Assembly (NCBI GenBank): GCA_001632425.1
Contig: KV425596.1
Span: forward strand, 85,064 to 149,063
DNA: 64,000 bases
Direction: 5' to 3'
Source: Neolentinus lepideus HHB14362 ss-1
Lineage: Eukaryota; Basidiomycota; Agaricomycetes; Gloeophyllales; Gloeophyllaceae
Shown here in pieces: positions 32,855 through 48,151 of the stretch; the stretch's first letter is position 1, and each line of letters starts with the position of its first letter. The notes under the pieces were generated by a model. The model was not told where the DNA came from, made no database searches, and worked only from the letters and a program-made list of their open reading frames with translations. The position numbers and the translations under genes were made by a program.

Positions 32855-34412
32855 GATAGAGGCAGCAGGCTTGAGCGCGATGTGTTCGACAGGCGCAGAA
32901 ATTCGGTGTGCTCAATATGGTAAGTAGCCTGATCTATATTTGGCATGAAATATGGGGTGGACTCGAAAATCTTGTTCACTGTCTAGTCGACGTCTCATCG
33001 ATGCGTCTTGTTTCTATATAACGATCCGGACAAATTGGAGGAACGAACGATCAATATTCAATACATGGTTTGCATTCGGGGGTCACAGCTTGCCGAAGAT
33101 ATCTGAACTTGGGTCTCAAAGTATCTCAGGTACACCAAACGCTCTTCCAAGAACCTCTCAGAGTTAGCTTGGTCGAAATTTTGTCGAAGCTTGACTACCG
33201 CATCCCATATCTCAGCGCTAGCTGTTGTCGCATATTCGTCTGCGCCGAAAGTCGTCTGAATTCCCATCTATTTGCGGGCCATGGCGATCAACTATCCGAT
33301 CTCCCATTGACCGAGGACATCAGCGGTACCGGTCATCCATCGTCCAGTAGCTAATGCACCACAACGTCACGGAACTCCTGGAATCGCAGAATAGCTTGAC
33401 GGTAAGCACGCCCTGATCGAGGTTCAGATTTCAAAGGAGCTGCTCTACGACTCGCACACCTGTTCCTAATCGATCGGCGTGGTCTTGGACGTGCACGGAG
33501 ATTACGGATACAAGTACCATGCCACTCAGTCCCATCGCCAGAGGGTGACTTCTAGGCCATGTAAACAGCATCGAGTTCACAAATTTTTTGGGCCTGGTTT
33601 CTGATGTCTGGCCACATGATTGACCACTGCTGGCGTTCTTGTATACTGTCTCCAGATCCTGCCTTACCCCCGATTCGCATCTGTTGGTATCCGGAACGCC
33701 GTGCTTCTTCACCGGTTCGCTGGTTTGACAGAGTCGGTACGAAGGCGAGTGAAGGTCCCTGCAGACGGCTTCAGTGTTTGGTGAACACTGGAAACTTCTT
33801 GTGCGAGTGTCCCGAATAAAAATTTTTGGACAATGTAATGTAAAGCTTGTTCGGCTGCAATCCACGTCAAGCTCTCTCAAATGAACCCGACCTCATGGCT
33901 CTGTCTCAATGGCGGAACTACAAGTACTATCATACCAGACAGCTGGTCGGTGTACGCTCATCTCCGATTTCAACTGCGAATGCCACCGCCGAGTACAGAG
34001 AGAGAAAGTACTTGCACTGAATACTCCGAGGTACCTTCTGTGATAGCGTCGGAGCCGTCGCAAGAACAGTGACTTCTGTGACAGCTGTGAAGCTTGCTGC
34101 GTTTGTCCTCGAATGCATGCTTATAGACTTGCGAGTACTCTGCTTGACGCTTCGTGCGCTATCCAGACTCCCTCTCAATTGGTCTCCCTCCTCTATGCCA
34201 GATACTCACTCGCCGATCGTGATGTGGCTTCAGTTTCACTAACACCCACTCAACAGGGCGCCGAGTTCTCTTCACTATCTGTTCTGCGTAGAAACCTGAT
34301 AGTGAAGGCAGAGAATGTCCTGTAATTCACATGCGTGTCTATAAAGTGGCCGTCGGGGGCGGGAATATCGTCAGCAGCGTCCCTCTCCTCTCCAAGCTCG
34401 CCTCCCAACGCA
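32855..34412. other. intergenic, 1.6 kb, with unassigned minus-strand frames
   Basis: Minus-strand frames at 33058-33267 (with AEIWDAVVKLRQNFDQ and ERFLEERLVYLRYF) and 33431-33880 look somewhat protein-like, but they are separated by stops and I could not chain them. A decayed gene is possible. Confidence 0.3.
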
Positions 34413-37093
<2,681 letters not shown>

Positions 37094-37947
37094 AAGACGA
37101 TGTTTGGGCAGTGTGCTTTGCTTTCTATTTTATTCTCTTCTGTTGTTGTGTTATGAGTGCATTTTCGGTGGTCGATGTAGATTATCTGTATATATGCTTC
37201 GGCTCCTTGTATATATTTGTATTAGTAGAAGTAGCGAGGGGATGCATGATGGTGGACGTACGAACCTCTGGGCAATGGCACGCCTCTCTTTACAGCGTCA
37301 TAGAGAGGATCCTACGACTGAAACTTTGTGAAACTAACACGCTTGTCGAAAGGCATCATTGTGTGTGCAACCCTGTCTTATTATGTCTGGAACGTTCAGG
37401 GACTGTAAAACAGGTAATTGCGGCTGCGACACGGGGAGTCGAATCAGCAGCAGTAGCGCCCATCCCACCTTGTCATGTATCTTAACACATTTCGTGCAGA
37501 ATCAAGAGCATTTATTCGCGAGAGGCGAATGGACGTAGTAAGTCAGCGTAAGGCGGACGCGTCAAGCGAAGGTGACAATCACGTGATAGCTGTGACACCA
37601 GGAACTCTCTCCACATTCTTCGGATTCTCAGCAACTTGCTGACTTCTTCAACGTTGCGTCGACAACGCCAACTGGCCTGTGACGCGCTGCGCAGCCGGAA
37701 ACGCTAACAGGAGGCCGTGGTGATGTCCGGCGCAGCAGTGCTTTTTCAGTCTATCGACCTGCTCGCTGACTATCGCAGCATATTCGATGAATTGAGCATC
37801 GACATCTCGCAGACACAGCCGGCCGACTGTCCCAGAGTCTACACAATCTGCTGTTAACTCCTTGACTACGCCAGAGACCGTTGACTTCTCTGACCGCTGT
37901 TGACTAGTCGTCGACTGGCACAGCTCTGCGCGCCGCTGGAGTGTTTG
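37094..37947. other. intergenic, 0.85 kb
   Basis: Halogenase 3' flank and F-box promoter. The open frame 37090-37485 is low in coding character; nothing identified. Confidence 0.45.
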
Positions 37948-39668
37948 ATGATGGCTCAAGCGATGTACGACTCGCTCAGCTTAGCGGAAAAGGCTGAATT
38001 CGATGAAGGAAGTAGGTGTACTTGACCAGCACATGTTTATAAGTGTTGGAACTAACGAGTCCTCTAGCCACGCAGCCGGCTATGCTATATCTGTTGGACA
38101 GCAATGACGCCCCGTCAGAAGGACAACGTCGAGTTCTCGTTTCTTCCCTCTCGACAGTCATTCGAGAACAAGCGGGCGCAGAAGAAGAAGTGTTAGTACT
38201 GGAGGAGCAGCTGGAGGAAGCGAGAAGTCGACGTGATGCTCTCTCGAAGCTCGCGGACAAACACCATGGCGCGCTCTCGCTTCTCCGGACAATACCCCCC
38301 GAGCTGCTATCCCAAATTTTTGTCCACTGTCTTCCTCCAGACGATCACTATCCCAGCTCTAGGACCCCTCCATTGACGATTTCCCAGGTTTGCTGCGCCT
38401 GGAGAGCCATCGCACTACGGACTCCTCGCCTCTGGAGCACTGTGGGCTTCATACTGAGCGAGGTCTCTAGGGATGAGATCTGGACCTCTCTAATGAAACT
38501 TTGGCTGGCTCGTGCAGGTGCATGTCCGCTAGGCCTGACATATACCTGTCCTGGTATCGACGCCAGAGAGTGCACCAAATACCTGGTCCAAAATCTGTCT
38601 CGGTGCAGACGGCTTGAATTGCACCTATCAACCGTCGTCCTTACCACGGACATTCCTTCGGTGGATCTCCCGCTGCTTGACTCTCTAATTATCTACGCCA
38701 ACTATCCCCATCATTACTGGGATCAGGATATCGATGCTTTCAACCTCTCTCCCATGTTACGGTCCTTCTCGCTTGTCTGGGACAATAAAACTCAGCGTTC
38801 GTCTGGATCTCGCTACCCGATAGTGCATTTCGTGCTGCCGTATTCCAGATTGACGGAATTGGAGCTTACCGGACTCTATTACGTGGCATCGATTCTAAAG
38901 GTCCTGGAAAATTGCGAAACATTGGAGACATGCACAATTAAGGATTGTGAAACTCACCCATTATTGGAAGATCTTGAAAGTCTTCCTGACGTCTGTTTGC
39001 CGTCGCTCCACACCTTTGATTTAGGGGCTGTGGACTCCACGATTATATTACTGAGGATGCTCACTCTCCCTTCTCTGCGCCATCTTCACGTCGGAAGCAA
39101 CGGTGAACTGACATCACCCCCGGTCATAGCTCTTCTTTCAAGGTCCAGATGCCAATTAGAGACTTTGAAACTGAGTTTCTACAAGCGATTTTTCCGGCGT
39201 TCCGCCGATTTTCTGGAATTCGCTCGATCCATGCCGTCTTTGACCACACTCCATCTCTGTTGCAATCGCCCGGACCGTATCCAGTTTTGGGACGACGCCA
39301 CACTCGAAACACTAACTTACAAGCCTGCCAAGAACAACTCTTCCCCATGTCTTCTACCGAACCTACGCGATCTGAACATCAAAGTCAGGGGCCCTGATGA
39401 TGCCAACGTTAGTGCAGAGATACGCCTGGAGCTGGAGAGCCAGCCAAGCAGCGACGTGGCGGAAGCATTTCTCCGATCCAGATCAAAGCACTGGGTTGCC
39501 AACAGCGGTCACGCTTATGCTACGCTGGAGAGAGGCTATGTTGGTGTATACCTCCCTGGCGGTGATTGGCGCTTCTGGTCGTTGTCTGAATCAGGTGAAG
39601 TGGTGACTGGACATCCTGATCAAGCCAATTGGAAGGAGTATCAAAGCGACTCTGATGATGATGCATGA
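37948..39668 (+). CDS. F-box-like protein with LRR-type C-terminal region
   Basis: Two exons (37948-38011 and 38068-39668) joined by a 56-nt intron give 554 residues. The upstream exon (MMAQAMYDSLSLAEKAEFDEG) was added because it splices in phase to TTQPAMLYLLD and removes an unlikely start inside the intron. A helical segment (EQAGAEEEVLVLEEQLEEARSR split by charged residues) precedes the F-box: LRTIPPELLSQIF, QVCCAWRAIALRTPRLWS. The rest has irregular leucine-rich units (LESLPDVCLPSLHTFDLG, LTLPSLRHLHVGS, MPSLTTLHLCCN), typical of the large F-box family of Agaricomycetes. Such proteins recruit substrates to SCF ubiquitin ligases through Skp1. The tail is acidic (DSDDDA). The substrate cannot be inferred. 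Confidence 0.85.
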
Positions 39669-40806
39669 CCAGTGACCATCCACACGTTGCGCTAAGCAAG
39701 GCCCTGATATACTTATCTAGCTATGGAGAAGCCATCGGGTGGCCTATGGACGACCAGCTGCTTACAGTTCCATCTCCATCTTCACTCCAAACTCTGCTAC
39801 CCGCTTATATACACTAATTAAGTGGCCAACCATCCTGCCCTTCCAATGATGCTGGCATGTGCTCAAACCAAGGGATGTCGCAAGTGAGGTCGAAACCGCG
39901 TTTCGCATTCGACCTGACCCGGATGTACATGGCTTGTGCTTATGGACTGCAAAACGGCGTCAATGTCGGAGCATATAATACATGAAACAAACGTTGGGCA
40001 CTTACTTCCGGTTCCATGGATGCCACATCCTCCATGCTGTTTAGAGCTAGTGCGACGCGCGATGATCGGTCTTCTCAGTGGATTCAACGATGAAGCTAAA
40101 AAGTTCCACTGCATCGCCCAGCTGCCACGGTCGTATTTCTAAGTGATAATTGCACCCACGTAATCAAAATATTGTCAGGACATTAGGACCCCGCAGAGTG
40201 CTATCTTGTCCGTCGCATCCCCGCAACCTGGCTATAAATATGATGAGAAGCTTGCCTTGCATAAGATCGGAATATTTGCGGTGTATTCGATACTGCCGCT
40301 AGTGATATAGGAGCTTTAAAACTAAATTTATCTTCTTCCTGCTTCGGATGAATGAAGAAGCAGGTACTTTTTATGTTGAAAACATATCCCGACATTATTC
40401 GCTGTTTACGAATTGTTAGTGTAGGATTGAAGCGTCTCGTACTTTTGCACATGAGTGTGACCCATACTCCATACTACTTTTCTATGCCGAATTTTCGGCG
40501 AAAAAGTCTTCATATGTCCTATAGCTACTGTTTACCAATTGGTTTACTTCGCCAAAATAGCGTCAGCCCCCGGACTCCGCTGTCACGTGATGTCATGGAT
40601 GTCCTCTCTTCCAAGCACGTCGATCTCCGCACGCTGACTTATGGAACAATGTTAGTAAGAATAGCATTCCAATGTCCCAAGCAGACGACAACGCGCTCCG
40701 AAGACATCCACGCCGGATCAGTCTCAGGTCCATATTACTGGATAAATAGTTCAGACAGCACTTTGTTGTTGCGACGACACTGGGTTTCGACGACCTTTCA
40801 TGAACG
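39669..40806. other. intergenic, 1.1 kb
   Basis: A 178-codon frame at 40352-40888 overlaps the MFS start in another frame; it shows no domain and is rejected as chance. Nothing else seen. Confidence 0.5.
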
Positions 40807-43044
40807 ATGGAGCCAACTCACGAACAAGAAGTCACGGATTATGACCAGCATGACGAGAAAACCACTCCACAGGACCGAGATACGCTAAGGAAGGTGGTAG
40901 TAGCAGAGAAGGAGAAAGTACATCCAATGTACCAACGGAGTAAATTGCGGTCGTGTGTTATAGTAGCGACATGTACACTGGCACAGTCGATCAACGTGCG
41001 TATACTAGTCGTGCTCTGCTAGAGTTATGAAATTGAAGAAGGCACCTTAGGCTCTAAGCTCCGCTTCAGTGGCAATAGCTCTGCCTAGCATTGGGCACGA
41101 ACTGAATGTTCCTCAAGAACGGCTGCAGTGGATTATTTCAGCATACTCATTGACGTCGGTGCGTCAATATCATCGTCCGTTGTTCCCAATCTGACCGAAG
41201 TATTATCAGGGGTGTTTGCTACTATTCCTCGGACGACTAGCGGACTTGTATGGGAGACGAGCGGCGTTTGTACTTGGTTCTTTGACCCAAGTCGCATTTG
41301 GCTTGGGGTGTTCTTTTGCCAATGGTGCGTGTTTATAGCAATTATATTCCTTCTAGCTAACACGGAGATGTTAAGACGAAATAACGCTCGATGTGTTGCG
41401 AGGGTTTCAAGGAATTGGTGCAGCAGCTACTATTCCTGCCGCAGTGCGCAATATCATGTCTAGACCATGTCTGTCACATTGCCTTACTGTCTTTTTCCAT
41501 AGCTCGGTATCCTTGCTCATGCGTTCCCTCCCTCCAAAGCACGATCATGGGCGTTCGCAACATTTTCGGCGGGTGCTCCAGTTGGTGCGGCTCTAGGTAA
41601 CAATGTTGGAGGCGCTCTGGTTCAACTCACACAGTAAGTGTTTGCCTGCAATTCTATCAGTGCCGCCTCTCATCGTCCACGCGCAGAAAAACATGGCGTT
41701 CAACGTTCTATTTTTCGAGTGGTCTGAGCTTCTTGACTGTGATCGGTGCCCTAGTGTCTATTGACCGGGACGAACCTTCACAAGAAGAAGACAAACGAGT
41801 TGACTGGCTCGGAGCGGCTCTGATAACGAGTGGTCTGACCTTGATCGTTTTCGTATTGAGTGACGGCGAGATCGCACCTAACGGCTGGTCAACATCTTGT
41901 ATGCGTCCCACATCTCTTCAAGGCACCATCTCCTCACTTGCTCCATGACTCAGACATCATCGCCTTGCTTATTGTCGGCGTCGTCCTTAGTGCGGCATAC
42001 ATCGTTTGGCAGCGCTATCTCGAACGTGTGCAAGACTCGCCCAACCAGACGTACTCAAGGTGGACTCCTCCACCATTGATGCGTCCTTCAATATGGCAGC
42101 GCGCAAGGGGAAAGTTTGCCGCTATGCAATGGGTGGCGTTCTTGAATTACGGGTGCTTCGTGACGTGGCAAATCTGGGCACAGGTGAGTGTTTGCATTTT
42201 CAGTTCATTCACCGAATACTCATGCATGAACAATCCAGCTGTATTACCAGAATTTTCTTGGTCTCAACCCCATCCTGACAATGGTCCGGTTCATCCCCAT
42301 GTTTGTCACTGGGTTCATCTGCAACATGATCGTTGCGCTGTTAGTGTCCCGTGTACCTGTTGTCTTACTTCTTGGTCAGTCCACCCGTATGAGTCCCTTG
42401 TCCATTCGCTCATCTCACTCCCCAGGTCTTGGGACAGCGTTAACGGGTTGTGCCGCCCTCCTGTTCGCTGTTGTGGGTCCATCAGCACCCTATTGGGCAT
42501 ACGGCTTTCCAGGCGCGATATTGTCCGTGTTTGGGACAGATTTCATGTTTGCATGCGGGACGATATTCGTCGCGAAAGTGGCGCTGCCGCATGAACAAAG
42601 CGTTGCGGGGGCCTTGTTTATCACTATGACGCAAGTACGACCCGCGTTACCTGTATCATGTTCCTCACGATCAGAGTCTGACTTTGGATCATCTTTCCAG
42701 CTTGGTACTGCATTCGGCTTGTCGATCAGCACGATTGTGTACGACAAGGTTCTGGAGCACCAGTCCGCGTTGATGGGCGTTGTCACCAGCGCGGATGGTA
42801 CGAATGCTCCGCGGCATGCACAGCTCAAGGCGTACCAAAGCGCACAATGGACATGTTTCGCTTTTGGAATGTCCGGTGAGCCCTTCTTTGTTCTCTTCAT
42901 TTCTGTTTTTTGCTCATAGTGTTTGCAGCCTTCTTATTAACTATTGTCTTCTTGTGGGACGCCGGCATTGTTGGTCATCGAGATCCAAAACCCACGGACA
43001 GCGAAGAGACGGTGGGCCGGAATCCTAAGTCTACAGAGACATAG
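40807..43044 (+). CDS. MFS multidrug-type transporter
   Basis: Major facilitator superfamily transporter of the drug:H+ antiporter type, plasma membrane, many exons. The hydrophilic N-terminus MEPTHEQEVTDYDQHDEK leads to a first helix with CVIVATCTLAQSIN and then ALPSIGHELNVPQERLQWIISAYSLT. Motif A between helices 2 and 3 is clear: GRLADLYGRRAAFVLGS. Further segments include LRGFQGIGAAATIPA, SWAFATFSAGAPVGAALG, FLTVIGALVSIDRDE, IIALLIVGVVLSAAY, FIPMFVTGFICNMIVALLV, LGTALTGCAALLFAV and QLGTAFGLSISTIVYD. The tail ends KSTET at 43044. Introns of about 50-60 nt are removed, for example after PAA (GTGCGC...CATAG). It may export a product such as that of the nearby halogenase, but this is only positional inference. 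Confidence 0.87.
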
Positions 43045-43373
43045 ACATCTACACTGATGATGTTTTCTTGTCGATTTGGGGGCTTGTTTCGGGGAATAGA
43101 GGCATAGAGGCATCAGTATTTCAGCATAATTCTGTAGATCTACGCGATGGATGAGCGTACAGATACGTGCAGTTGCAACCAATTAGCTTGTGCTCAGTGC
43201 ATTGACTAGCCTGCGGTGTAGGTACCGTCTGGTGTCGCAATATCTGCTCGGATACCATGACTACTCCCGTCCCCCAGGACTGATGCTCGTAGTAATCAAG
43301 CTGCTTTCTCGCAAAAGCTCAAGAATAATATAATAAACAGCAACAATGTCAAACATCACGCATTCCCATACAA
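43045..43373. other. convergent intergenic stretch
   Basis: Shared 3' flank of the MFS gene and the GH28 gene; nothing identified. Confidence 0.5.
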
Positions 43374-45581
43374 TCATGAAGACGGGGCAGTACACTTGAA
43401 GTCCAACTAAACCGTGGCAGGAACATCAATCATCGACGCCCGGCTTGCCAGAGATAAGGAACCGCGCGTACCTGCGATACAGAGGCGATATTCTTACAGG
43501 TGTATGCCGCAGTGCCGTTGGGTGGGCTGAGCGACGTGCCGCTCGCGGTGATGTCTTGGCACTCGGCGGAACACTCCAGGTCGGCGACCAGCCCGCGTTC
43601 CTTGCCTGAAGACGTTCCCGTGATGTTGTAATCTATATAGATCAGAGTGAATAGCAGTGTAGGCCTTGAAGAAGGAAGGGGAAAAGCGGGAGGAACGCAC
43701 AGTGCACATCAGAGATGGAGAGCGTGCTGGGATACTGGGCACAAACTGCAGCATCAGTGGAGTAGCACTAAATAATGAGAGAATAAGAGAGGCATAAGTT
43801 GTAGTTCGTACTATGTAAGCTATTTCGACTGACCTGGTTAATGTAAATCGGATAGTCCACGTTCTCGACTAAGCCCCCAACAATGTAAGAAATTCAGGTG
43901 TGCAAGTTACTAGATTTCAGTGGCACCGTCTTACCCTGGAAGTTAGCGAAAGTAATGTTCTTGACATATCCAGAGCCACCGCCTGCAGTACTATCTACAC
44001 TCCTCGTCAGTCATTTCGCCGAAGTGTGGCCGAGAAGGGAGGACTCACTATCATATGGCGAGCCCCCAAACACCTTTATCCGCGCGCCGTTCTCTGCGTT
44101 CTTCATGACAATGTTCGACACGGAGACGTTGGCGACGATGTCTGTCTCGCCTGCGTACTACCAGGACATTATGCAGTTAGTAGATAATTATATGCAGTCG
44201 ATGAAAAACGGAGGGAGGGAGACAGAAGTGAATTGGTTCGAAATTCAAATGCGGTATGTGCGTAAGAAGTAAGGATAAGTACGAACCTGGCCGAGGCTAC
44301 CGACAGAGACTCCGTGCGAGCCGTTGCAGTTCAGATTGCTTATAACGATGTTAGTCGAGTTGGGTTTGAAGGCTGCAGTCGTTGGAGTTTGGGATGGAGG
44401 TCAGTTAGAGATACGTTTGAGGAGGAGAAGGAATGGATAGAAACTGGAACGCACAGACGCAATCGTCATCATTGTTAATTGTAGAGTTCGTGATTCTATC
44501 GGCGAGGAGAGTTTTTAGCATGTGGTATAGAAGGTGCAGACAAGCAACAGGGAAGGAGGCTTACGTTACGTATGATGAACGATAGATGTCCCAGCCGTCA
44601 GAGTTAGCTGTTGGGTTGACGGAGTAAGAGACGCTTGAGATGCTAGTGGTATGCATCACATAAACAGGGTCTTCATGATGATGACAAGTAACAGTAATAG
44701 TCATACTTGATACCCCGGTATGTGATGTAGGAGCTTTGGTACACAAACTGAATGAAAGAGGCGTAGGCAAACGAATAGGGCTATACTTTGGTGAGGCTTA
44801 CGTTGTTCTGGATCACAGCATCTTGTTAGCTACGACACAGTTTAGAGGGGGGAGAACGGAGTGACTCACCCAGAATGGCGAACCAATCTGCGTCAAGTCC
44901 TCTATCAATACATTTGTGGCATTGCCTACCGTGAGTGGGACAGGTCTTGCGAAGGTGCGGGAGGAGCCTCCGGCGGTGCCGCTGTTCTATAATACTTCAA
45001 GTCCATTTATCAGTAAAACGGTGTCATACTGACTACTTACCTGGTTAGTCGCGTAGGCATCCCACCACACTTGCCCGTTGCTGTCGAGAGTTCCACCTCC
45101 GTACAGGTGGATGTTATTACCAGATAAGAACCAGAACGTCGTGCTGTGCAAGAACTCCCTAAGCAAATTTCAATGATCGCAGAAAGGCATACCAACGCAT
45201 TCTGATATGTCATGTAATAGCTCTGAGGCGACCACTTGGCAATATTCGGAGTGTACTGCACTATACAACCCCGTTATGGGCATTCACATAAAGACGTGAA
45301 TACGGAAATTTACCAGTTCCGCTAAGTTCAATCTCGACATCACTAAGCACTGTGGTGAATAATAGTGTATCCACTACATAATACCCGTCCAACACGATGC
45401 GCCCATTACTCGAGCACTGCTGGAATGCCGTATTAATGTTCGGCCCATCGTCCTGTCCACCACCAATAGCTTTGACAGAACATATCGTCCGACCTAGGTT
45501 ATCAGTCGAGGTAAGCACGCCACCCGACAGAGCAAGAGCGGTGGTGCCCAGTAATAACGTGGAAAGCAAGAGCCCGAGCAT
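43374..45581 (-). CDS. GH28 exopolygalacturonase
   Basis: Secreted pectin-degrading enzyme with many small exons. The ATG at 45581 was chosen because it opens a signal peptide ([17 protein letters not shown]). GH28 landmarks appear in order: [55 protein letters not shown] (family NTD site), NNDDDCVAFKPNST (catalytic Asp pair), [15 protein letters not shown] (His) and ARIKVFGG (Arg/Lys of substrate binding). [12 protein letters not shown] with FKPNST is typical of exo-acting polygalacturonases that release galacturonate from the non-reducing end. The last exon, [10 protein letters not shown], is reached by an intron (GTACGC...TTTAG) after IASVSQ; without it the frame stops early. Deviations are small: NSD for NTD and NDDD for the usual GDD. 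Expected to act extracellularly on homogalacturonan. Confidence 0.9.
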
Positions 45582-46180
45582 GTTGGCAACGTAGGACGTC
45601 TGCCCATTCCTCACCGTGCTCATAAATGAGAGCATCCCGGGCCGGGGTAAACATAATTAGCCATCCCGAAGATGTCAGGCGGTACTGAGTCTTCCAGAGA
45701 AGACCAAGGCGGAGGGCCTTGTTGCCAGCTGCTGAGGCCTTGCCGCGTTGAGTAGCTGGTCAGGTTACGGCATGCTCACCAAAGTGCTCTCACAAGGATG
45801 GCAGCCGGCGAGACAGGAATACAATCCGTGTGTTAGGCAAGCCGAACGTCGGTCGCAGCGGTAAATACCAAGGACGTGGACACCAAGTTACCATCATGCG
45901 ACTGGTCAAAGCTGGAACAATCCTACAAAAGTGCGGCTACGGCGGCCCGGGCATCCCTCGTCGCGTTTGTGGCAACACGACGCGCTCTGGTCAGTGATTC
46001 TTGAATCTATCATATTCGCTTTCTCACTCCTGTGCACAATCTGAGACCTCTACCGTCCCCCTCGTATCTCACTCTTGATGTCAACGGTGAACTCTGCAAG
46101 GACCGTCTCATCGAGTTGCGAGATGAATTGTAGGTAATTGTTAGTCCAACTTGCAGGTAGTGGGCCATTGCACGCATGGC
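45582..46180. other. GH28 promoter region and flank
   Basis: No gene seen. A GC-rich segment at 45927-45985 resembles one at 52951-52995 (see repeat entry). Confidence 0.45.
45927..45985 (+). repeat. short dispersed repeat, copy A
   Basis: Shares AAAGT..GGCTACGGCGG, CGTCGCGT.TGTGGCAAC and CGA with copy B at 52951-52995, with one insertion of about 7 bases in this copy. Both copies are intergenic and flank secreted-enzyme genes. Confidence 0.55.
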
Positions 46181-47765
46181 AGGATTTTCGAGTCCTGAGC
46201 ATGCATTTAATATTATATTTATATAATTTAATATGTATGAATAATGTGGTTATGCTTGTGCCAATAATCCAGAATGGCAAATGAACAATTTCATGCAAAA
46301 ATGCAAAGACAATCAGATTAAGGCCTTTATGCAATCAAATCTCTCATGTTCATAACCACCACCTATGGTTTCCAAGTCCATCACATGGCAAGTTCAAAGG
46401 CCAGTGCAAGTCAACAAAATTTGCCATATTTGGAAATTGATTAACTAATCATGGGAAACTAGCCAAACAGAGCAAAAGATTACAATTCAAATGGGTACCC
46501 ACTCAAAAAGTGCCACATTTGGAAGCTGATTAGCTAATTTGGGTGATGCCAAATTGGTCCAACCCCTTCCACCAATCTCCCTGATTTTATTTTCATTTTT
46601 AGGTAACTTTTCTGGGTTTTATACAAGCATCAAGATGCCATCCCTATATATATCTGTCAGCTATTTTTAGCACTGTGACAAACCCAGGTGGCTTCAGGAA
46701 TATATTCAGATTTGTTGCAATTTGTCAAGATTTTTCTGGGCCAGGCAGTGTAGAGCTAGACTATTATTATCCTCACAGATCTGGGTGCAGGGCAGGCCAA
46801 TTCAAACCTGACCTGACTTCCAAGAGGATTGGCTACCCTATATAGACATAATACTACTATTGTGCTAGAGCACCATATGGTTGCAGCACTTCATTAGTAG
46901 CTCTAAAGGACATTGTTTAGTGGGTCAGTACTACTACACTGGCTGGAATTAATAACTGACCATAACTCCAAACCTAACAAAATACTCTGCCCATACAATG
47001 TATACTGCAAGCATATGGCACAGTGCACAGCATTCTGATGAAAAAAACAGAGCAAACAATTATGATCTAAATGGGTACCCACTCAAAAATTGTGATATCA
47101 GGAAGCTGATTACATAATGGTGGAAACCTACTCCTAGAAACAAACAGAGCCAACAATTCCAATTCAAATGGGTATCCACTCAAAAATTGCCACTGGGGAA
47201 GCTGATTACATAATCATGAGAAACCACCCCTAGAAACAAACAGAGCCAGCAATTCCAACTCAAATGGGTACCCATTCAAAATTTCCAAATTAGGAAGCTA
47301 ATGACATAATCACAAGAAACCACCCCAGGAAACAAACAGAGCCAGCAATTCCAATTTAAATGGGTACTCATTCAAAAATTGCCACATCAGCAAGCTGATT
47401 ACATAATCACAAGACACCACCCCTGCAATCAAACAGAGCCCAGTATTCCGATTCAAATGGGTACCTACTCAAAAATTGCTATTTTAGGAGCCCCATTACC
47501 TAATTTGGTACTACTACCTGGGTATACCCCCTCTCAGCAATTCTCCTGAATTTTTACGCATTTTTAGGCATTTTCCCCATTTTATTAGAGCCTACAGTGG
47601 CCATTTTTTCACAGCCCAGATACATTTCACAGTCATTTACAGCCCAACCAGTGCCCAAGAAGATATTCTCATTTTTCGCAATTTTCTACACTATTTTTGT
47701 GGTTATTGGTGTACTATAGTGACTGAAATTCATGAATTATTGTATAATGCAGTCAGAATATTATG
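46180..47765. repeat. AT-rich island with diverged ~97-bp repeats
   Basis: This 1.6-kb block is visibly richer in A and T than its surroundings and holds no open frame longer than about 95 codons. From about 47050 to 47500 it contains five tandem units of about 97 bp built around AAACAGAGCC, AATTCAAATGGGTACCCACT, CAAAAATTG and GGAAGCTGATTACATAATCA. Related single units lie at about 46430-46560. The sequence following the last unit (47490-47690, with CTCCTGAATTTTTACGCATT) resembles that following the first (46545-46720, with CTCCCTGATTTTATTTTCATT), so the island looks like at least two diverged copies of a larger module. No coding capacity, target-site duplication or terminal inverted repeat was found. 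Confidence 0.75.
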
Positions 47766-48126
47766 TAACCCAGGCCAAGCAGCCGGCGCATGAAGACAGA
47801 CCACACAAATATCAATGACGCACTTGGTGTTTGAAGGCAAAACTCTATGTATGTCATAGCCTGTCGCAGCGGCACAGCATTTTGACTGACCAATCAGAAA
47901 GCCGGAACTCCAGTCGACGCGGAAAAGTTCGCGCCACATTGGTTCCCACAGTAAGAAACATGTTACTGATCCACCCAGCAGAAACAAATCCACAAGGACC
48001 CACATAGGGGTCCTAAATTGACGAAAATATTTAGATACATTTTTTTATATGTGTATATAATATATTTGAAGTCTCAGGAAGAACGGAGCCCAATCAGAAG
48101 AGCGGCGGGCTGAACACGAGAAAAGC

Positions 48127-48151
48127 TGACTACAAATCAAGTTTGTAGTCA
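48127..48151. repeat. short perfect hairpin
   Basis: TGACTACAAA and its exact reverse complement TTTGTAGTCA are separated by TCAAG. A further GACTACAAA lies about 50 bases downstream. No adjacent gene is served; it may mark the end of a mobile-element remnant. Confidence 0.5.

Noticed and set aside
40352..40888. 178-codon plus-strand frame overlapping the MFS start
   Set aside because: No domain or coding-like pattern, and it overlaps the well-supported MFS exon in a different frame.
46130..46215. tRNA-like B-box around GATTTTCGAGTCC
   Set aside because: No matching acceptor stem, D-arm or anticodon arm could be drawn.
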